Shown here: one piece after another, positions 32,387-40,812 of the stretch
How positions within the stretch are numbered: the first letter of the stretch is position 1
How the letters are laid out: each line of letters opens with the position of its first letter
Source: Leadbetterella sp035299025
GTDB taxonomy: Bacteria > Bacteroidota > Bacteroidia > Cytophagales > Spirosomataceae
Direction: 5' to 3'
Length of the DNA: 64,000 bases
Assembly (NCBI GenBank): GCA_035299025.1
Contig: DATGXK010000018.1
Location: forward strand, 62,001 to 126,000
Translations under genes and position numbers: made by a program
The notes under the pieces: generated by a model
Told to the model about the DNA's origin: nothing
Seen by the model: the letters and a program-made list of their open reading frames with translations, nothing else
The model's database searches: none

Positions 32387-33421
32387 ATGAAAAAATACTT
32401 ATTAATACTTACCCTATTTTCTGCTACCGCTTTTGGCCAAAAAGCAGTAAAAATCACTTCCAAGCCTTCCGATAAAATGGTGGAAGTCAAAATTGGCGGT
32501 ACACTTTTTACAAATTATTTTTACCCAGGCAAAGATGTTCTTAAAAAGGCGGTTCTTTATCCGGTATTGAGTCCGAAGGGCACATTGATAACCCGCGGCT
32601 GGCCGTTGCATCCTCGCAAAAACGAAAGGGTAGATCATCCGCATCATGTAGGCGTATGGCTCAACTACGAGTCGGCCAACGGTCACGATTTTTGGAACAA
32701 CTCTATAGAAGTCGAAAAGGCCAAAGATCCTCGTACATTTGGAACAATCGTACACACAGGTATTACCAAAATAAAATCAGGCAAAAAGCAGGGAGAGTTG
32801 GTGGTAACGGCCGATTGGCTTGATAAAAACGGTAACAAAATGTTGGAAGAGACCACCAGATTTGTATTTGAAGGAGATGGCACTACCAATATAGTAGACA
32901 GAATAACCACGCTAAAGGCTGTGGTGGACAAGGTAGTTTTTAAAGATGTAAAAGACGGTCTGTTTGCCATTAGATTGGCTCGTGAACTCGAGTTGCCAAG
33001 TACAAAGCCAGAGGTTTTTACAGATGCATCAGGTTTGGCTACTAAGGTCCCGGTGATGAACAACGAAGGCGTCTCGGGCAATTACTTAAATGCCCAAGGA
33101 ATAAAGGGTGAAGACACTTGGAGCAAACGTTCGGAATGGGTGACTTTACAAGGTAATATCGAGAAGGAGGATGTTTCTGTAACTATTATTGATCATCCAT
33201 CTAATATTAATTATCCATCATACTGGCATTCAAGAGGTTATGGTTTGTTTAGTGTAAATCCATTGGGAGAGAAGGCATTTACCAATGGAGCCAAGGAGAC
33301 AAACAAGACGATTTCAAATGGTGAAACCATCACGTTTAAGTATCGTTTGGGTATTAGTTCGGCGAAATTGAGCCCAGAAGAGATAAATCAAATGACGCAA
33401 AACTTTGCCAAAAGGTACTAA
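32387..33421 (+). CDS. Exported PmoA-like protein (DUF6807)
   Basis: About 344 residues from ATG 32387, with a signal peptide ending TAFGQ. The rest matches the DUF6807 family, usually annotated PmoA after a misleading methane-oxygenase link. The marked motif is ERVDHPHHVGVWLNYES, with several His in a conserved cluster, and IDHPSNINYPSYWHSRGYGLF near the end. In Bacteroidota these proteins often sit among carbohydrate genes, and a role in sugar or glycoside handling is suspected but not shown. It stands alone here. Confidence 0.8.
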   Translation: MKKYLLILTLFSATAFGQKAVKITSKPSDKMVEVKIGGTLFTNYFYPGKDVLKKAVLYPVLSPKGTLITRGWPLHPRKNERVDHPHHVGVWLNYESANGHDFWNNSIEVEKAKDPRTFGTIVHTGITKIKSGKKQGELVVTADWLDKNGNKMLEETTRFVFEGDGTTNIVDRITTLKAVVDKVVFKDVKDGLFAIRLARELELPSTKPEVFTDASGLATKVPVMNNEGVSGNYLNAQGIKGEDTWSKRSEWVTLQGNIEKEDVSVTIIDHPSNINYPSYWHSRGYGLFSVNPLGEKAFTNGAKETNKTISNGETITFKYRLGISSAKLSPEEINQMTQNFAKRY

Positions 33422-33458
33422 AAGTTTACAAGTGGTGAGATTAATATTGAAAAAATGG

Positions 33459-33466
33459 TAATTTTG
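33459..33466 (+). promoter_or_regulatory. Candidate -7 box of the TerC-like gene
   Basis: TAATTTTG fits TAnnTTTG and ends 24 nt before the ATG at 33491; no -33 is recognised. Confidence 0.4.
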
Positions 33467-33490
33467 TAAAAAATTACTTTTGGAATCACT

Positions 33491-34258
33491 ATGCAAGAAC
33501 TTCTGACTACTGCAGCTCTCACAAGTGTACTTACACTTACCATTTTGGAAATTATATTGGGAGTTGATAACATCATTTTTATATCTATAATATCTGGTAA
33601 ACTTCCTGCCACAGACCAATCGAAAGCACGAAACATAGGTCTTGTCTCTGCCATGTTTATTCGTATCGGGCTTTTGTTTGTTCTGGGTTTCATTTTGGGT
33701 TTAGAAAAAGACCTTTTCAATTTACAGGATTTGGGCTTGCCTTTTGATATGGGCATGACCGGAAAAGACTTGATACTTTTGGGTGGAGGTTTGTTTCTTC
33801 TTTATAAATCTACCTCAGAGATTCACCATAAATTGGAAGGTAAGGATGATGACCTCGACAATACAAAAAAAGGTTCTTCAAGTCTAACCAAAGCAGTTAT
33901 AGATATTTCGGTTATTAACATCATTTTCTCTATAGACTCTATAATAACCGCCGTAGGAATGACCAACATCATATCCGTTATGGCTGCATCGGTTGTCCTT
34001 TCTACAGTAGCTATGTTACTTTTTGCAAAAAACGTTGGCAATTTTGTCGACAAACACCCAACTGTTAAGGTTCTTGCCCTCTCTTTTCTTGTCATGATAG
34101 GAACTTTGTTGGTGGCAGAGGCTTTTCATGTACACGTTCCTAAAGGATATGTTTATTTCGCTATGGCGTTCTCGTTTTTGGTAGAAATGCTGAATATCAA
34201 GATGAGAACCAATACTCAAAAACCGGTGAAACTACACACACACGTGAAGGAGGATTGA
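33491..34258 (+). CDS. TerC-family integral membrane protein
   Basis: A 255-residue protein with seven or eight membrane helices. LEIILGVDNIIFISI (about 19-33) and FSIDSIITAVG (about 145-155) are the paired TerC signatures with buried Asp residues thought to bind a metal ion. Family members export Mn2+ or other metals, or help metallate exported proteins. It precedes plsC by 1 nt, so both are likely co-transcribed with gatC. Confidence 0.9.
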   Translation: MQELLTTAALTSVLTLTILEIILGVDNIIFISIISGKLPATDQSKARNIGLVSAMFIRIGLLFVLGFILGLEKDLFNLQDLGLPFDMGMTGKDLILLGGGLFLLYKSTSEIHHKLEGKDDDLDNTKKGSSSLTKAVIDISVINIIFSIDSIITAVGMTNIISVMAASVVLSTVAMLLFAKNVGNFVDKHPTVKVLALSFLVMIGTLLVAEAFHVHVPKGYVYFAMAFSFLVEMLNIKMRTNTQKPVKLHTHVKED

Positions 34259-34259
34259 T

Positions 34260-35006
34260 ATGCCTAAAAAGCCCGTAAGTGTGTTTACTTTTCTTTTTAA
34301 TTTTTGGTGTATTTTGTGGCTGATAATCGTTTATCTGTCTCTGTTTCCGTTTATTTTGGTTTGCATAAAAATAAAGAAACTAAATCGTTACGGTACAAAA
34401 CTCACTAATTTTTGGGCGGATGTGTTCTTTGTAGTGGTTGGAATGCCAGTGCAAATCGAACACAGATTTAAGCCAGATATCCAAAAGAACTATGTGTTTG
34501 TTGCCAACCATTTTTCTTATTTGGATGTGGCAGTGGGAATGAAAGTTGTTCGCAACTACTTTTCTTACATGGGCAAAAGTTCGGTAAAAAACATTCCTTT
34601 ACTAGGATATATGTTTGCCAAACTGCACATTCAAGTAGATAGGAGCGACAAGAATAGCCGTTCGAAGTCTATGCTTCGATCAAAAAAAGCCCTAGATTCG
34701 GGTAGGAGCCTTTTTATAATGCCAGAGGGCGGAATTGTTAGCCAGGAAATTCCGAAAATGCATCAACCTTTTAAAGACGGGGCTTTTTTACTGGCGATTG
34801 GGTCAGGTGTGCCGATAGTACCAATAACTTTCTTAAATTTGTACGAAATAATGCCTGACAAGACGATTTTTTGGGGATTGCCAAAGGTTGTGGTGCATGA
34901 ACCTATAGAGACCGCTGGATTTACAAAGGAAAATCTGGAAGAACTGAAATCAGAGGTTTATAGGGTTATTCAAAACGAGCTAAACGCTTATAAAAATGGA
35001 AATTGA
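34260..35006 (+). CDS. plsC: 1-acyl-sn-glycerol-3-phosphate acyltransferase (PlsC/LPLAT family)
   Basis: A 248-residue membrane-bound acyltransferase. The N-terminal 35 residues are a hydrophobic anchor. NHFSYLD gives the catalytic H84-x4-D89 pair. FIMPEGGIV (about 152-160) fits the glycerol-phosphate-binding block. It makes phosphatidic acid from lysophosphatidic acid in the inner membrane. Its 3' end overlaps gatC by 11 nt. An ornithine-lipid acyltransferase is a minor alternative. Confidence 0.88.
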   Translation: MPKKPVSVFTFLFNFWCILWLIIVYLSLFPFILVCIKIKKLNRYGTKLTNFWADVFFVVVGMPVQIEHRFKPDIQKNYVFVANHFSYLDVAVGMKVVRNYFSYMGKSSVKNIPLLGYMFAKLHIQVDRSDKNSRSKSMLRSKKALDSGRSLFIMPEGGIVSQEIPKMHQPFKDGAFLLAIGSGVPIVPITFLNLYEIMPDKTIFWGLPKVVVHEPIETAGFTKENLEELKSEVYRVIQNELNAYKNGN

Positions 35007-35283
35007 CTTAGAAACGATACGTAAAATAGCACATTTGGCCCGTTTGGAACTTAAACCAGAGGAAGAGCAACAGATGTCGGGCGATTTTGCCAAGATATTG
35101 GATTGGATGAACCAACTCAATGAACTTGACACTACCAATGTGGAGCCTTTGATGCACATGCACAAGGGTATAAATGTTTTCAGAGAGGATGAGGCAAAGA
35201 ACGAACTCACAAAAAAAGAGGGACTTATAAATGCCCCTCTTAAGAATGAAGATTATATAATGGTACCGAAAGTGATGGAATAA
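34996..35283 (+). CDS. gatC: Asp/Glu-tRNA amidotransferase subunit C
   Basis: A 95-residue GatC. The N-terminal IRKIAHLARLEL helix and the central TTNVEPLMHM segment are diagnostic. It stabilises GatA/GatB in the complex that converts mischarged Glu-tRNA(Gln) or Asp-tRNA(Asn). GatA and GatB are not in the window. It overlaps plsC by 11 nt. Confidence 0.95.
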   Translation: MEIDLETIRKIAHLARLELKPEEEQQMSGDFAKILDWMNQLNELDTTNVEPLMHMHKGINVFREDEAKNELTKKEGLINAPLKNEDYIMVPKVME

Positions 35284-35287
35284 TCAC

Positions 35288-35833
35288 CTAAAGGTTAAAC
35301 GCCATGCTGAAATTCAGACTGATTTTTTCGTCTGTCCTTACACCCATGAGCCCAGGAGGCTCTACACCATAATCTTTCATATTAATATCAAACTTACCCT
35401 CTATTTTGAGGCTATTTCCGTTACTTGTTTTCTTGGCTTTAAGCTCTATGGGTTTGGTAACTCCATGAAAGCTGAGGTTGCCTTTTACCAAAAGCTGGCC
35501 GTTGGTTTCGGTGATATTGCTTCCAGAGAAAGATACATTTGGGAACTTTAGTGCTTCCAAAACCTCCAAAGCGTGCGAATCTCTATTTGAATTGCCGCTG
35601 TCAAAAGATTTTACAGGAACTATAACAGCCACCGCCTCTATAGCCGATGTTTTGTCGTTATAAACAATGATGCACTTGTTGGCAGTGGATTTGGCATCCC
35701 AGTCGTGCATGGGGTGTTTCATGGCATATTGGACGTATGATACTTTCTTGTCGGCCTCTATTTTTTTCTTTTCTTGCCCTATAGCCCCAAAGCTGAAGAT
35801 CGAAAGAGCCAGAATCAATAATTTCTTTTTCAT
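35288..35833 (-). CDS. Periplasmic YceI-family protein
   Basis: A 181-residue protein with a signal peptide (ends AIGQ) and the YceI lipocalin-like beta-barrel: KVSYVQYAMKHPMHDWD at the start, then LEALKFPNVSFSGSNI and LLVKGNLSFHGVTKPIEL. Such proteins bind an isoprenoid or quinone-like lipid in the periplasm. In E. coli yceI sits beside a cytochrome b561 gene. Here it follows a His-rich helical gene and a Rieske gene on the same strand, with about 108 nt between. It converges on gatC. Confidence 0.9.
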   Translation of the reverse strand: MKKKLLILALSIFSFGAIGQEKKKIEADKKVSYVQYAMKHPMHDWDAKSTANKCIIVYNDKTSAIEAVAVIVPVKSFDSGNSNRDSHALEVLEALKFPNVSFSGSNITETNGQLLVKGNLSFHGVTKPIELKAKKTSNGNSLKIEGKFDINMKDYGVEPPGLMGVRTDEKISLNFSMAFNL

Positions 35834-35941
35834 AGTTTTAGTTTTTTTGTGCTAAATCAGCAATAAACAAGGGATTCACAATCCCTCATTTATCACAGAG
35901 TCAGCTGTTTTTTTTACATTTTCCAGAAAATTGGTTTAAGC

Positions 35942-36595
35942 TCAGAACTCAAACTTTATAGTGGCTATGGCAGCGGTATAGGCTCCGAAAGTGGTGAATG
36001 CAGCAGCTCTATGCCATTTTTTTATATTGGCGGGGTTGTCACTTCCATCAATCTTTTTAGACAACACATTTGTAGCTATCATGCCTGACAAATGCACATA
36101 AGAAAGTATTTTATGTAGTTTGATATTATCAAACTTTTTCCTATTTACCAAAGGTGGTGGGGCAGTAAAACTCATTAGGGCTGTTGTAAGGTAGCCAATA
36201 TTTATACCTGTGGCTATGCCTTCATGGGTGCGTTTGAGTTGGTCTGTATAATTGCCAGGTTTATACAATCTCGAACCCACAATTCCTTGTGCCAACATAC
36301 CTGCCGCCGTCACTAAGCCCACTGTTTGGTGTATTCTAAACATGTTTCTTCTTACTTTCAATTCACGCTCGCGGTTTTCGGGAGTGAGTGTTCGAGGTGC
36401 AATACCCACCTTTCTGTAAAGTCCCTTCTGGCCCCATAGCATTCTTTGGGTGATTAGCATTCGTTCTGGCAAAAGATCAGAAGTGGCAGGTGCAGTTTCT
36501 TCCATTAGGTCATTGAGTAGGCTGTCTGCAGCATTTTCTTGTGCTGAAGCAATATATCCAAAAACCAGAAAGAATAAGAAAGTCAGTTTTTTCAT
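35942..36595 (-). CDS. His-rich four-helix membrane protein, b561-like (uncharacterised)
   Basis: A 217-residue protein with a signal peptide (ends SASAQ). A soluble segment (20-85) leads to four membrane helices (about 88-107, 125-143, 161-180, 195-213). His occur at or near helix starts: H89, H124, H161, H168, H195. That spacing recalls cytochrome b561-type di-heme bundles, and the RIHQTVGLV and LHKILSYVHLSG segments look heme-ligating. It lies between a Rieske lipoprotein and YceI on the same strand, which supports an electron-transfer role. Heme binding is inferred. Confidence 0.6.
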   Translation of the reverse strand: MKKLTFLFFLVFGYIASAQENAADSLLNDLMEETAPATSDLLPERMLITQRMLWGQKGLYRKVGIAPRTLTPENRERELKVRRNMFRIHQTVGLVTAAGMLAQGIVGSRLYKPGNYTDQLKRTHEGIATGINIGYLTTALMSFTAPPPLVNRKKFDNIKLHKILSYVHLSGMIATNVLSKKIDGSDNPANIKKWHRAAAFTTFGAYTAAIATIKFEF

Positions 36596-36669
36596 GAATT
36601 AAATTTTTCTAAGTTTACAAACCTAAAAGTAGGCAATTGTGGAGTCAAAGACTATCAAAAATGCTACTG

Positions 36670-37164
36670 TTAACTAATTTTCAATGTACTTGCGGCTGCA
36701 TCAAAAGTAGTTTTGTATGTTTTGAGAGCAGAGGTGGCAGGGGCTTTTTCTACACTTCCGTCTGTTTTAAATTCGGAGCCATGATTACTACACCATATAT
36801 CTCCTTCGGCTTTTCTGTAAGATAGCGTTGTTCCTTGATGGGTACAAGTTTTTGAAACAGCTATGTAGGTGCCGTTGGCATTGGCCACGAGGGTGTCACC
36901 AATAACTACAAACTCTCCTGCAGTTGTGAGTTTCGAGTAATTGGCATTTTTAAGGTCAATAGTATAATCTATTGAGGCTCCAGATGTAGTACCAGTAATA
37001 CCTGTTGAGGAGTTTGTGTTGCCTGTATTTGTGTTCGGTGTCACTGTTTCTTCCTCTGAGCTACATGCCGATACCGCTCCAATACAATAAAAAGCCATCA
37101 AAGCTTTGCTAGAAAGACCCAAGGTTTTCAAAAATTGCCCGCGTGATTGTTTGTTCATTTCCAT
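36670..37164 (-). CDS. Rieske [2Fe-2S] lipoprotein
   Basis: A 164-residue protein. The N-terminus SRGQFLK resembles a Tat motif with only one Arg. A lipobox-like VSAC follows (Cys 34), so it is probably a lipoprotein. A Thr/Asn/Gly-rich linker (40-63) precedes a Rieske domain with both cluster motifs: C107-T-H109 and C125-S-N-H128. An electron carrier on the periplasmic side is expected. It is the first gene of the run to YceI, with gaps of about 75 and 108 nt. Confidence 0.85.
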   Translation of the reverse strand: MEMNKQSRGQFLKTLGLSSKALMAFYCIGAVSACSSEEETVTPNTNTGNTNSSTGITGTTSGASIDYTIDLKNANYSKLTTAGEFVVIGDTLVANANGTYIAVSKTCTHQGTTLSYRKAEGDIWCSNHGSEFKTDGSVEKAPATSALKTYKTTFDAAASTLKIS

Positions 37165-37216
37165 AGTTCAACAATTGTTTTGTGTTAGTATATTTTGAGG
37201 ATATACGCAATGCCGA

Positions 37217-38599
37217 CTATTTTGGTTGCTGAACTTTTGATGGAAAATGAGTTTTAAGGTTAAAAAATAAACCAGTGGAGAGAAGTTTAACGTCTCCAAA
37301 ACCCACTCTTTTTATCGGTATTTTCACAAAAGGCTCTACTTGGATACTTAAAAACTGGGTTAGCCTACGCTCTACCCCTAATGAAAAATTAACTACGCCA
37401 GCTCCAAAAAAACCTGAATTTCCTTCCCATTTTTTCCATTTTAGGTTGGGGTCATAGTTGTTTTCGTAGGTGTATTCATATTTTTCTTTGAGCATTTTGT
37501 AGTTTGTAATACCTAAAGTGGAGAAAAACTTGTTTGGGCCTTTTTCTAAAACATTATATGAAAGCGAAATTGGTATATCGAGCATATTGCACGATGCAGA
37601 AATTTCTTTCAGTGGGGAAGAGGGCGTTCCCCATTTGGCTGGCCAAGCATAGTTCTCCGGATAGGCGTCGTAGAGTTTGAGCGATTTTATTAATCCGCCT
37701 CTAAAAGTAAGTCTTTGTGTGATTTTGTAATCAAGTAATATCTGTAGGTTGTAGCCCAATGGTCCAAATTCGCTCGATACCACCTTGCTGTAATCCGGTG
37801 AAAAACCTAGGTTAAATGCCAACTTCTGGAATAGCTTTGGCGTGCTCTGATTGCTAGCCTCAGATAAATCATTGACCTCGTTTTGAGCCAAAATTGGATT
37901 ATTTTCATTGGTTAAAATTATAACCGTGTCTTTCGAAAAATAACTTTCATTGGTCTTGGTTTCGACTTCAATTTTCGTTTGAGACAAAAGAGGTTCAGTC
38001 AATGGAGCTTCTTGTTCATAGACTGAATTCACTGGGCTTTTACTCAAGACGGATTCCTCTTTCTTGGGCTTATCGTCTGCCTTTATTACCTGAGCAAGAT
38101 TTTCATTATCAATGTTCTTGATTTCAGGCTTTTGAGATACGTTTTTAGGCTTAAATTTCGTGTTGTTTTTATCGAGGTTTTTCTGTGTTGCTTTTGACAG
38201 TTTTAAACCGACCTCAATCTTATCAGTTGGCTGACTTGGGCCATTTGCATCTTGTTTGTTTGGGCTCTGTAATGGTTTGTTTGATTTAAGAACAGGGTTA
38301 TTTTTTTCAAGATTACCTTTTTTCTGTGATTTTTGTGGTATGCCTTGATGTAGCTTGGCTGATTGATTTTCAACACCACTGGTCCGGAAATAACCTATAG
38401 TTAAGATACCGATAGTGCCAAAAATGAGAACAGCAGCAGCCCATCTCCAAAAGACAATGAATCGTCTTTTTCGATTTTCATCTTCCAATTTTTCTTCCAT
38501 CAGCGGCCAAGCATCTGGCCATAGTTCTTCATGGTTTTGAGCATTGGCTCTGAAAACCTCGTCGAATTCATCATCTGATATGTTTTCCCAATCTTTCAT
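37217..38599 (-). CDS. Anti-sigma-like protein with C-terminal outer-membrane-type beta-barrel
   Basis: A 460-residue protein in three parts. An acidic cytoplasmic N-terminus (about 1-45, WENISDDEFDEVFRANAQ) precedes one membrane helix (about 48-67). A long Lys/Gln/Asn/Pro-rich linker follows (about 70-240). The end (about 245-455) is beta-rich with the pattern of PorT/OMP_b-brl domains (KLAFNLGFSPDYSKVVSSEF, VNFSLGVERRLTQFLSIQVEP). It overlaps the sigma factor gene by 4 nt (ATGA), so it should be its anti-sigma partner. How a protein with an inner-membrane helix can carry an outer-membrane barrel is an open question; the long linker could span the periplasm. Confidence 0.75.
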   Translation of the reverse strand: MKDWENISDDEFDEVFRANAQNHEELWPDAWPLMEEKLEDENRKRRFIVFWRWAAAVLIFGTIGILTIGYFRTSGVENQSAKLHQGIPQKSQKKGNLEKNNPVLKSNKPLQSPNKQDANGPSQPTDKIEVGLKLSKATQKNLDKNNTKFKPKNVSQKPEIKNIDNENLAQVIKADDKPKKEESVLSKSPVNSVYEQEAPLTEPLLSQTKIEVETKTNESYFSKDTVIILTNENNPILAQNEVNDLSEASNQSTPKLFQKLAFNLGFSPDYSKVVSSEFGPLGYNLQILLDYKITQRLTFRGGLIKSLKLYDAYPENYAWPAKWGTPSSPLKEISASCNMLDIPISLSYNVLEKGPNKFFSTLGITNYKMLKEKYEYTYENNYDPNLKWKKWEGNSGFFGAGVVNFSLGVERRLTQFLSIQVEPFVKIPIKRVGFGDVKLLSTGLFFNLKTHFPSKVQQPK

Positions 38600-39165
38600 T
38601 TTTCTTGTATTTTCTGGGAGTCAACATTTTTTAAAATATTCCTCAGCATTTCTCTTGCCCGGGATAAATTGGACTTGGAAGTACCCACAGAAATGTTCAT
38701 CATTTTGGCTATTTCATCATGCGAAAAGCCTTCGATTACGTACAAATTGAAATTTAATTGATAATTTTTAGGTAGCCTTTTGGTTGTTTGTAAGAGTTCG
38801 TCGTAACTCATTTTTTGCAATGGAGTAGCATCTTCATTGGGCAAAGAAAAGACTGTCTCTATGTCGAGATGGTTGTAATGCTTGTTTTGACTACGATAGG
38901 CGTCTATTGCTGTATTTACCACGATTCTTTTTAGCCAAACTGAAAATGGCCTTGTATAATCATAAGAGTTTATTTTTAAGAATACCTTCAGGAATGCGTC
39001 ATTCAAGATTTCGAGGGCTTCGTCTCGTGTTTTTGAATATCGCAAACATATACTCATCGCAAACCCAAAGTACTGCTTATACAGCAGTTCTTGGCTCTTT
39101 CTGTCTTGGTCGAGACAGCCTTGGAGCAGGTGCCTGAACTTCTCAGACTCTGGGATTGGATTCAT
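38596..39165 (-). CDS. ECF-type RNA polymerase sigma factor
   Basis: A 189-residue sigma-70 of the extracytoplasmic-function type. Region 2 runs about 25-95 (SRDEALEILNDAFLKVF, RPFSVWLKRIVVNTAIDAYR). Region 4 runs about 125-180 (LPKNYQLNFNLYVIEGFSHDEIAKMM with a helix-turn-helix). It directs transcription of an envelope regulon when released by its anti-sigma partner, whose gene overlaps by 4 nt. Confidence 0.93.
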   Translation of the reverse strand: MNPIPESEKFRHLLQGCLDQDRKSQELLYKQYFGFAMSICLRYSKTRDEALEILNDAFLKVFLKINSYDYTRPFSVWLKRIVVNTAIDAYRSQNKHYNHLDIETVFSLPNEDATPLQKMSYDELLQTTKRLPKNYQLNFNLYVIEGFSHDEIAKMMNISVGTSKSNLSRAREMLRNILKNVDSQKIQEK

Positions 39166-39307
39166 AATACATTAATAGTTACGGAGTAAGATAGAAATGG
39201 GTTGCAATATCCGTACCACCAATGTAGTTACATTAAATGGAAAAACAAATTAGGATTTTGTTTTTTTTGTTAAATGGTTGGTTTTCTTCTTGTATTTTTA
39301 ATAAAGA

Positions 39308-40663
39308 CTATAAGAATCTATTGAGTTTTAGCTTTGAAACATCAAACGCATTTTTTGTCCAATTTTCAGAAATAACCAATGCTGCTCCTAATGCAGAAGC
39401 TTGAGCTACCTCAGATGCATATACCTCTGAATTGTGAAAAGCCTCAGAGATAAGATTCATAAAAATGGGGTTTTTAGAAAAGCCCCCATCTACAAATATT
39501 TTTTTCGGGATAGTTTTGCCGAAAACCAGTTTGGTAGATGCTACTTGCTGTGCCACCAAATCCATTATAAATTGATGATAGGCCTGCTCGAAAGTCTTAA
39601 ATTGATTGAGGTTTCGCTCCACAAACGGACATTCTCGAAGCTGCCCCAAATCTGTTTTTTCTGGGATGGCCTGCACATGCGTCTTTCTTAATGATTGAAT
39701 TATTTTGTAATCAAATTTTACGTCTTTGTAATAATCAAGAGGTACTTCAAAATATGATGACAAATGTTTGATCTGTCTCTCGTGCTCATTGCCTGAAAAT
39801 AACCTTGAGGCACGAACTGATTTACCTTTGTAGCTCAAAAAGTTTAAGCAATCACTTGCGAGTTCTCTTTGGTTTAATGGTTCTTCGTTGAAAGGATTTA
39901 TACTGATACACCAAGTGCCTGTTGAAATTAGTACAAAAGGCTCTTTGATGGTTTTCAGGTATGGAACCAAGGCTGAGGAGCTATCATGGATACCCGGGCC
40001 AATAGGTATTCCGTCTTTGACAATCGCTTGCTTCGCAGATACTGAGTTCAATAAGCCAGATTCAAGATGCTCTGCCTGAAGCCATTGGTGATAAGACTGT
40101 TTGGTAAAGTCCCACATAGCGGTATGGCATCCCACGCTAGTAAATTCCGACTGTGGAATTTGACTGAACACAAAACTCAAATATTGCGGAAAGTGAAGGC
40201 TGTATTTAGTGTTTTTGAAAACCTCAGTCTTTTGGTATTTAAGCCAATATAATTGCATGCCGGAGTTCAGCATTCCTAGGTCTGGCGAGGCAGTATCACT
40301 GAAAAATTGGCTCAAGGGGCCATATTTTTCTTCAAAAGTCTTTTTGAGTTCTTTAGGAAAGGCCTTCAGGTAGTTGTACAAAGGGGCTATTGGGTTTCCT
40401 TGGTGATCTAGGTGAACCAAACTTGCTCCGTAGCCTGAAAAATTTAGGCCTTTGATACTAAACCGAGGGTTATTTTTTACTTGCTCAAACTCCGATTTCA
40501 GCCAGTTGGTCAAAGAAAACAGATCGTCACATGCTTCGCCATCGTCGTCGAGGATTTCGGGAAATGATGTTTGTTTTTCATAAACTACCTCAAAACTTTC
40601 ATTAAACGCCAATATTTTTTTATTGGTTTTGCCGATGTCAAATACAACACAAATGTTCTGCAT
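39308..40663 (-). CDS. FGGY-family carbohydrate kinase
   Basis: A 451-residue sugar kinase of the actin fold. FDIGKTNKK at the N-terminus binds phosphate. IGPGIHDSSSALVPYL, STGTWCIS and FVDGGFSKNPIF are the other FGGY signatures. It resembles rhamnulokinase or fuculokinase more than xylulokinase. No isomerase, aldolase or transporter for such a sugar is adjacent, so the substrate is open. Confidence 0.85.
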   Translation of the reverse strand: MQNICVVFDIGKTNKKILAFNESFEVVYEKQTSFPEILDDDGEACDDLFSLTNWLKSEFEQVKNNPRFSIKGLNFSGYGASLVHLDHQGNPIAPLYNYLKAFPKELKKTFEEKYGPLSQFFSDTASPDLGMLNSGMQLYWLKYQKTEVFKNTKYSLHFPQYLSFVFSQIPQSEFTSVGCHTAMWDFTKQSYHQWLQAEHLESGLLNSVSAKQAIVKDGIPIGPGIHDSSSALVPYLKTIKEPFVLISTGTWCISINPFNEEPLNQRELASDCLNFLSYKGKSVRASRLFSGNEHERQIKHLSSYFEVPLDYYKDVKFDYKIIQSLRKTHVQAIPEKTDLGQLRECPFVERNLNQFKTFEQAYHQFIMDLVAQQVASTKLVFGKTIPKKIFVDGGFSKNPIFMNLISEAFHNSEVYASEVAQASALGAALVISENWTKNAFDVSKLKLNRFL

Positions 40664-40779
40664 ACAATTTTTAGACTTTCTTTCAATAACACCAGAAGGT
40701 ACAAAAATGCTAAAAACTATTTTTTATAGTCACCTTGTCTCTCGTGCTTTGTAGATAAATGTTTTTCTTTCTGTAAGAC

Positions 40780-40798
40780 TTTTCGAAGCCTTCGAAAA
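40780..40798 (-). terminator. Hairpin after the lactonase gene, possible terminator
   Basis: TTTTCGAA and TTCGAAAA pair across GCC. It lies just past the lactonase stop (40813). The T-run that should follow on the minus strand is weak, so it may be only a 3'-end stabilising hairpin. Confidence 0.35.
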
Positions 40799-40812
40799 TT
40801 TTGTGAAAATAA

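Noticed and set aside
32387..33421. Methane monooxygenase subunit
   Set aside because: The PmoA label of this family is historical; the protein is an exported soluble DUF6807 protein without the membrane helices of a methane monooxygenase.
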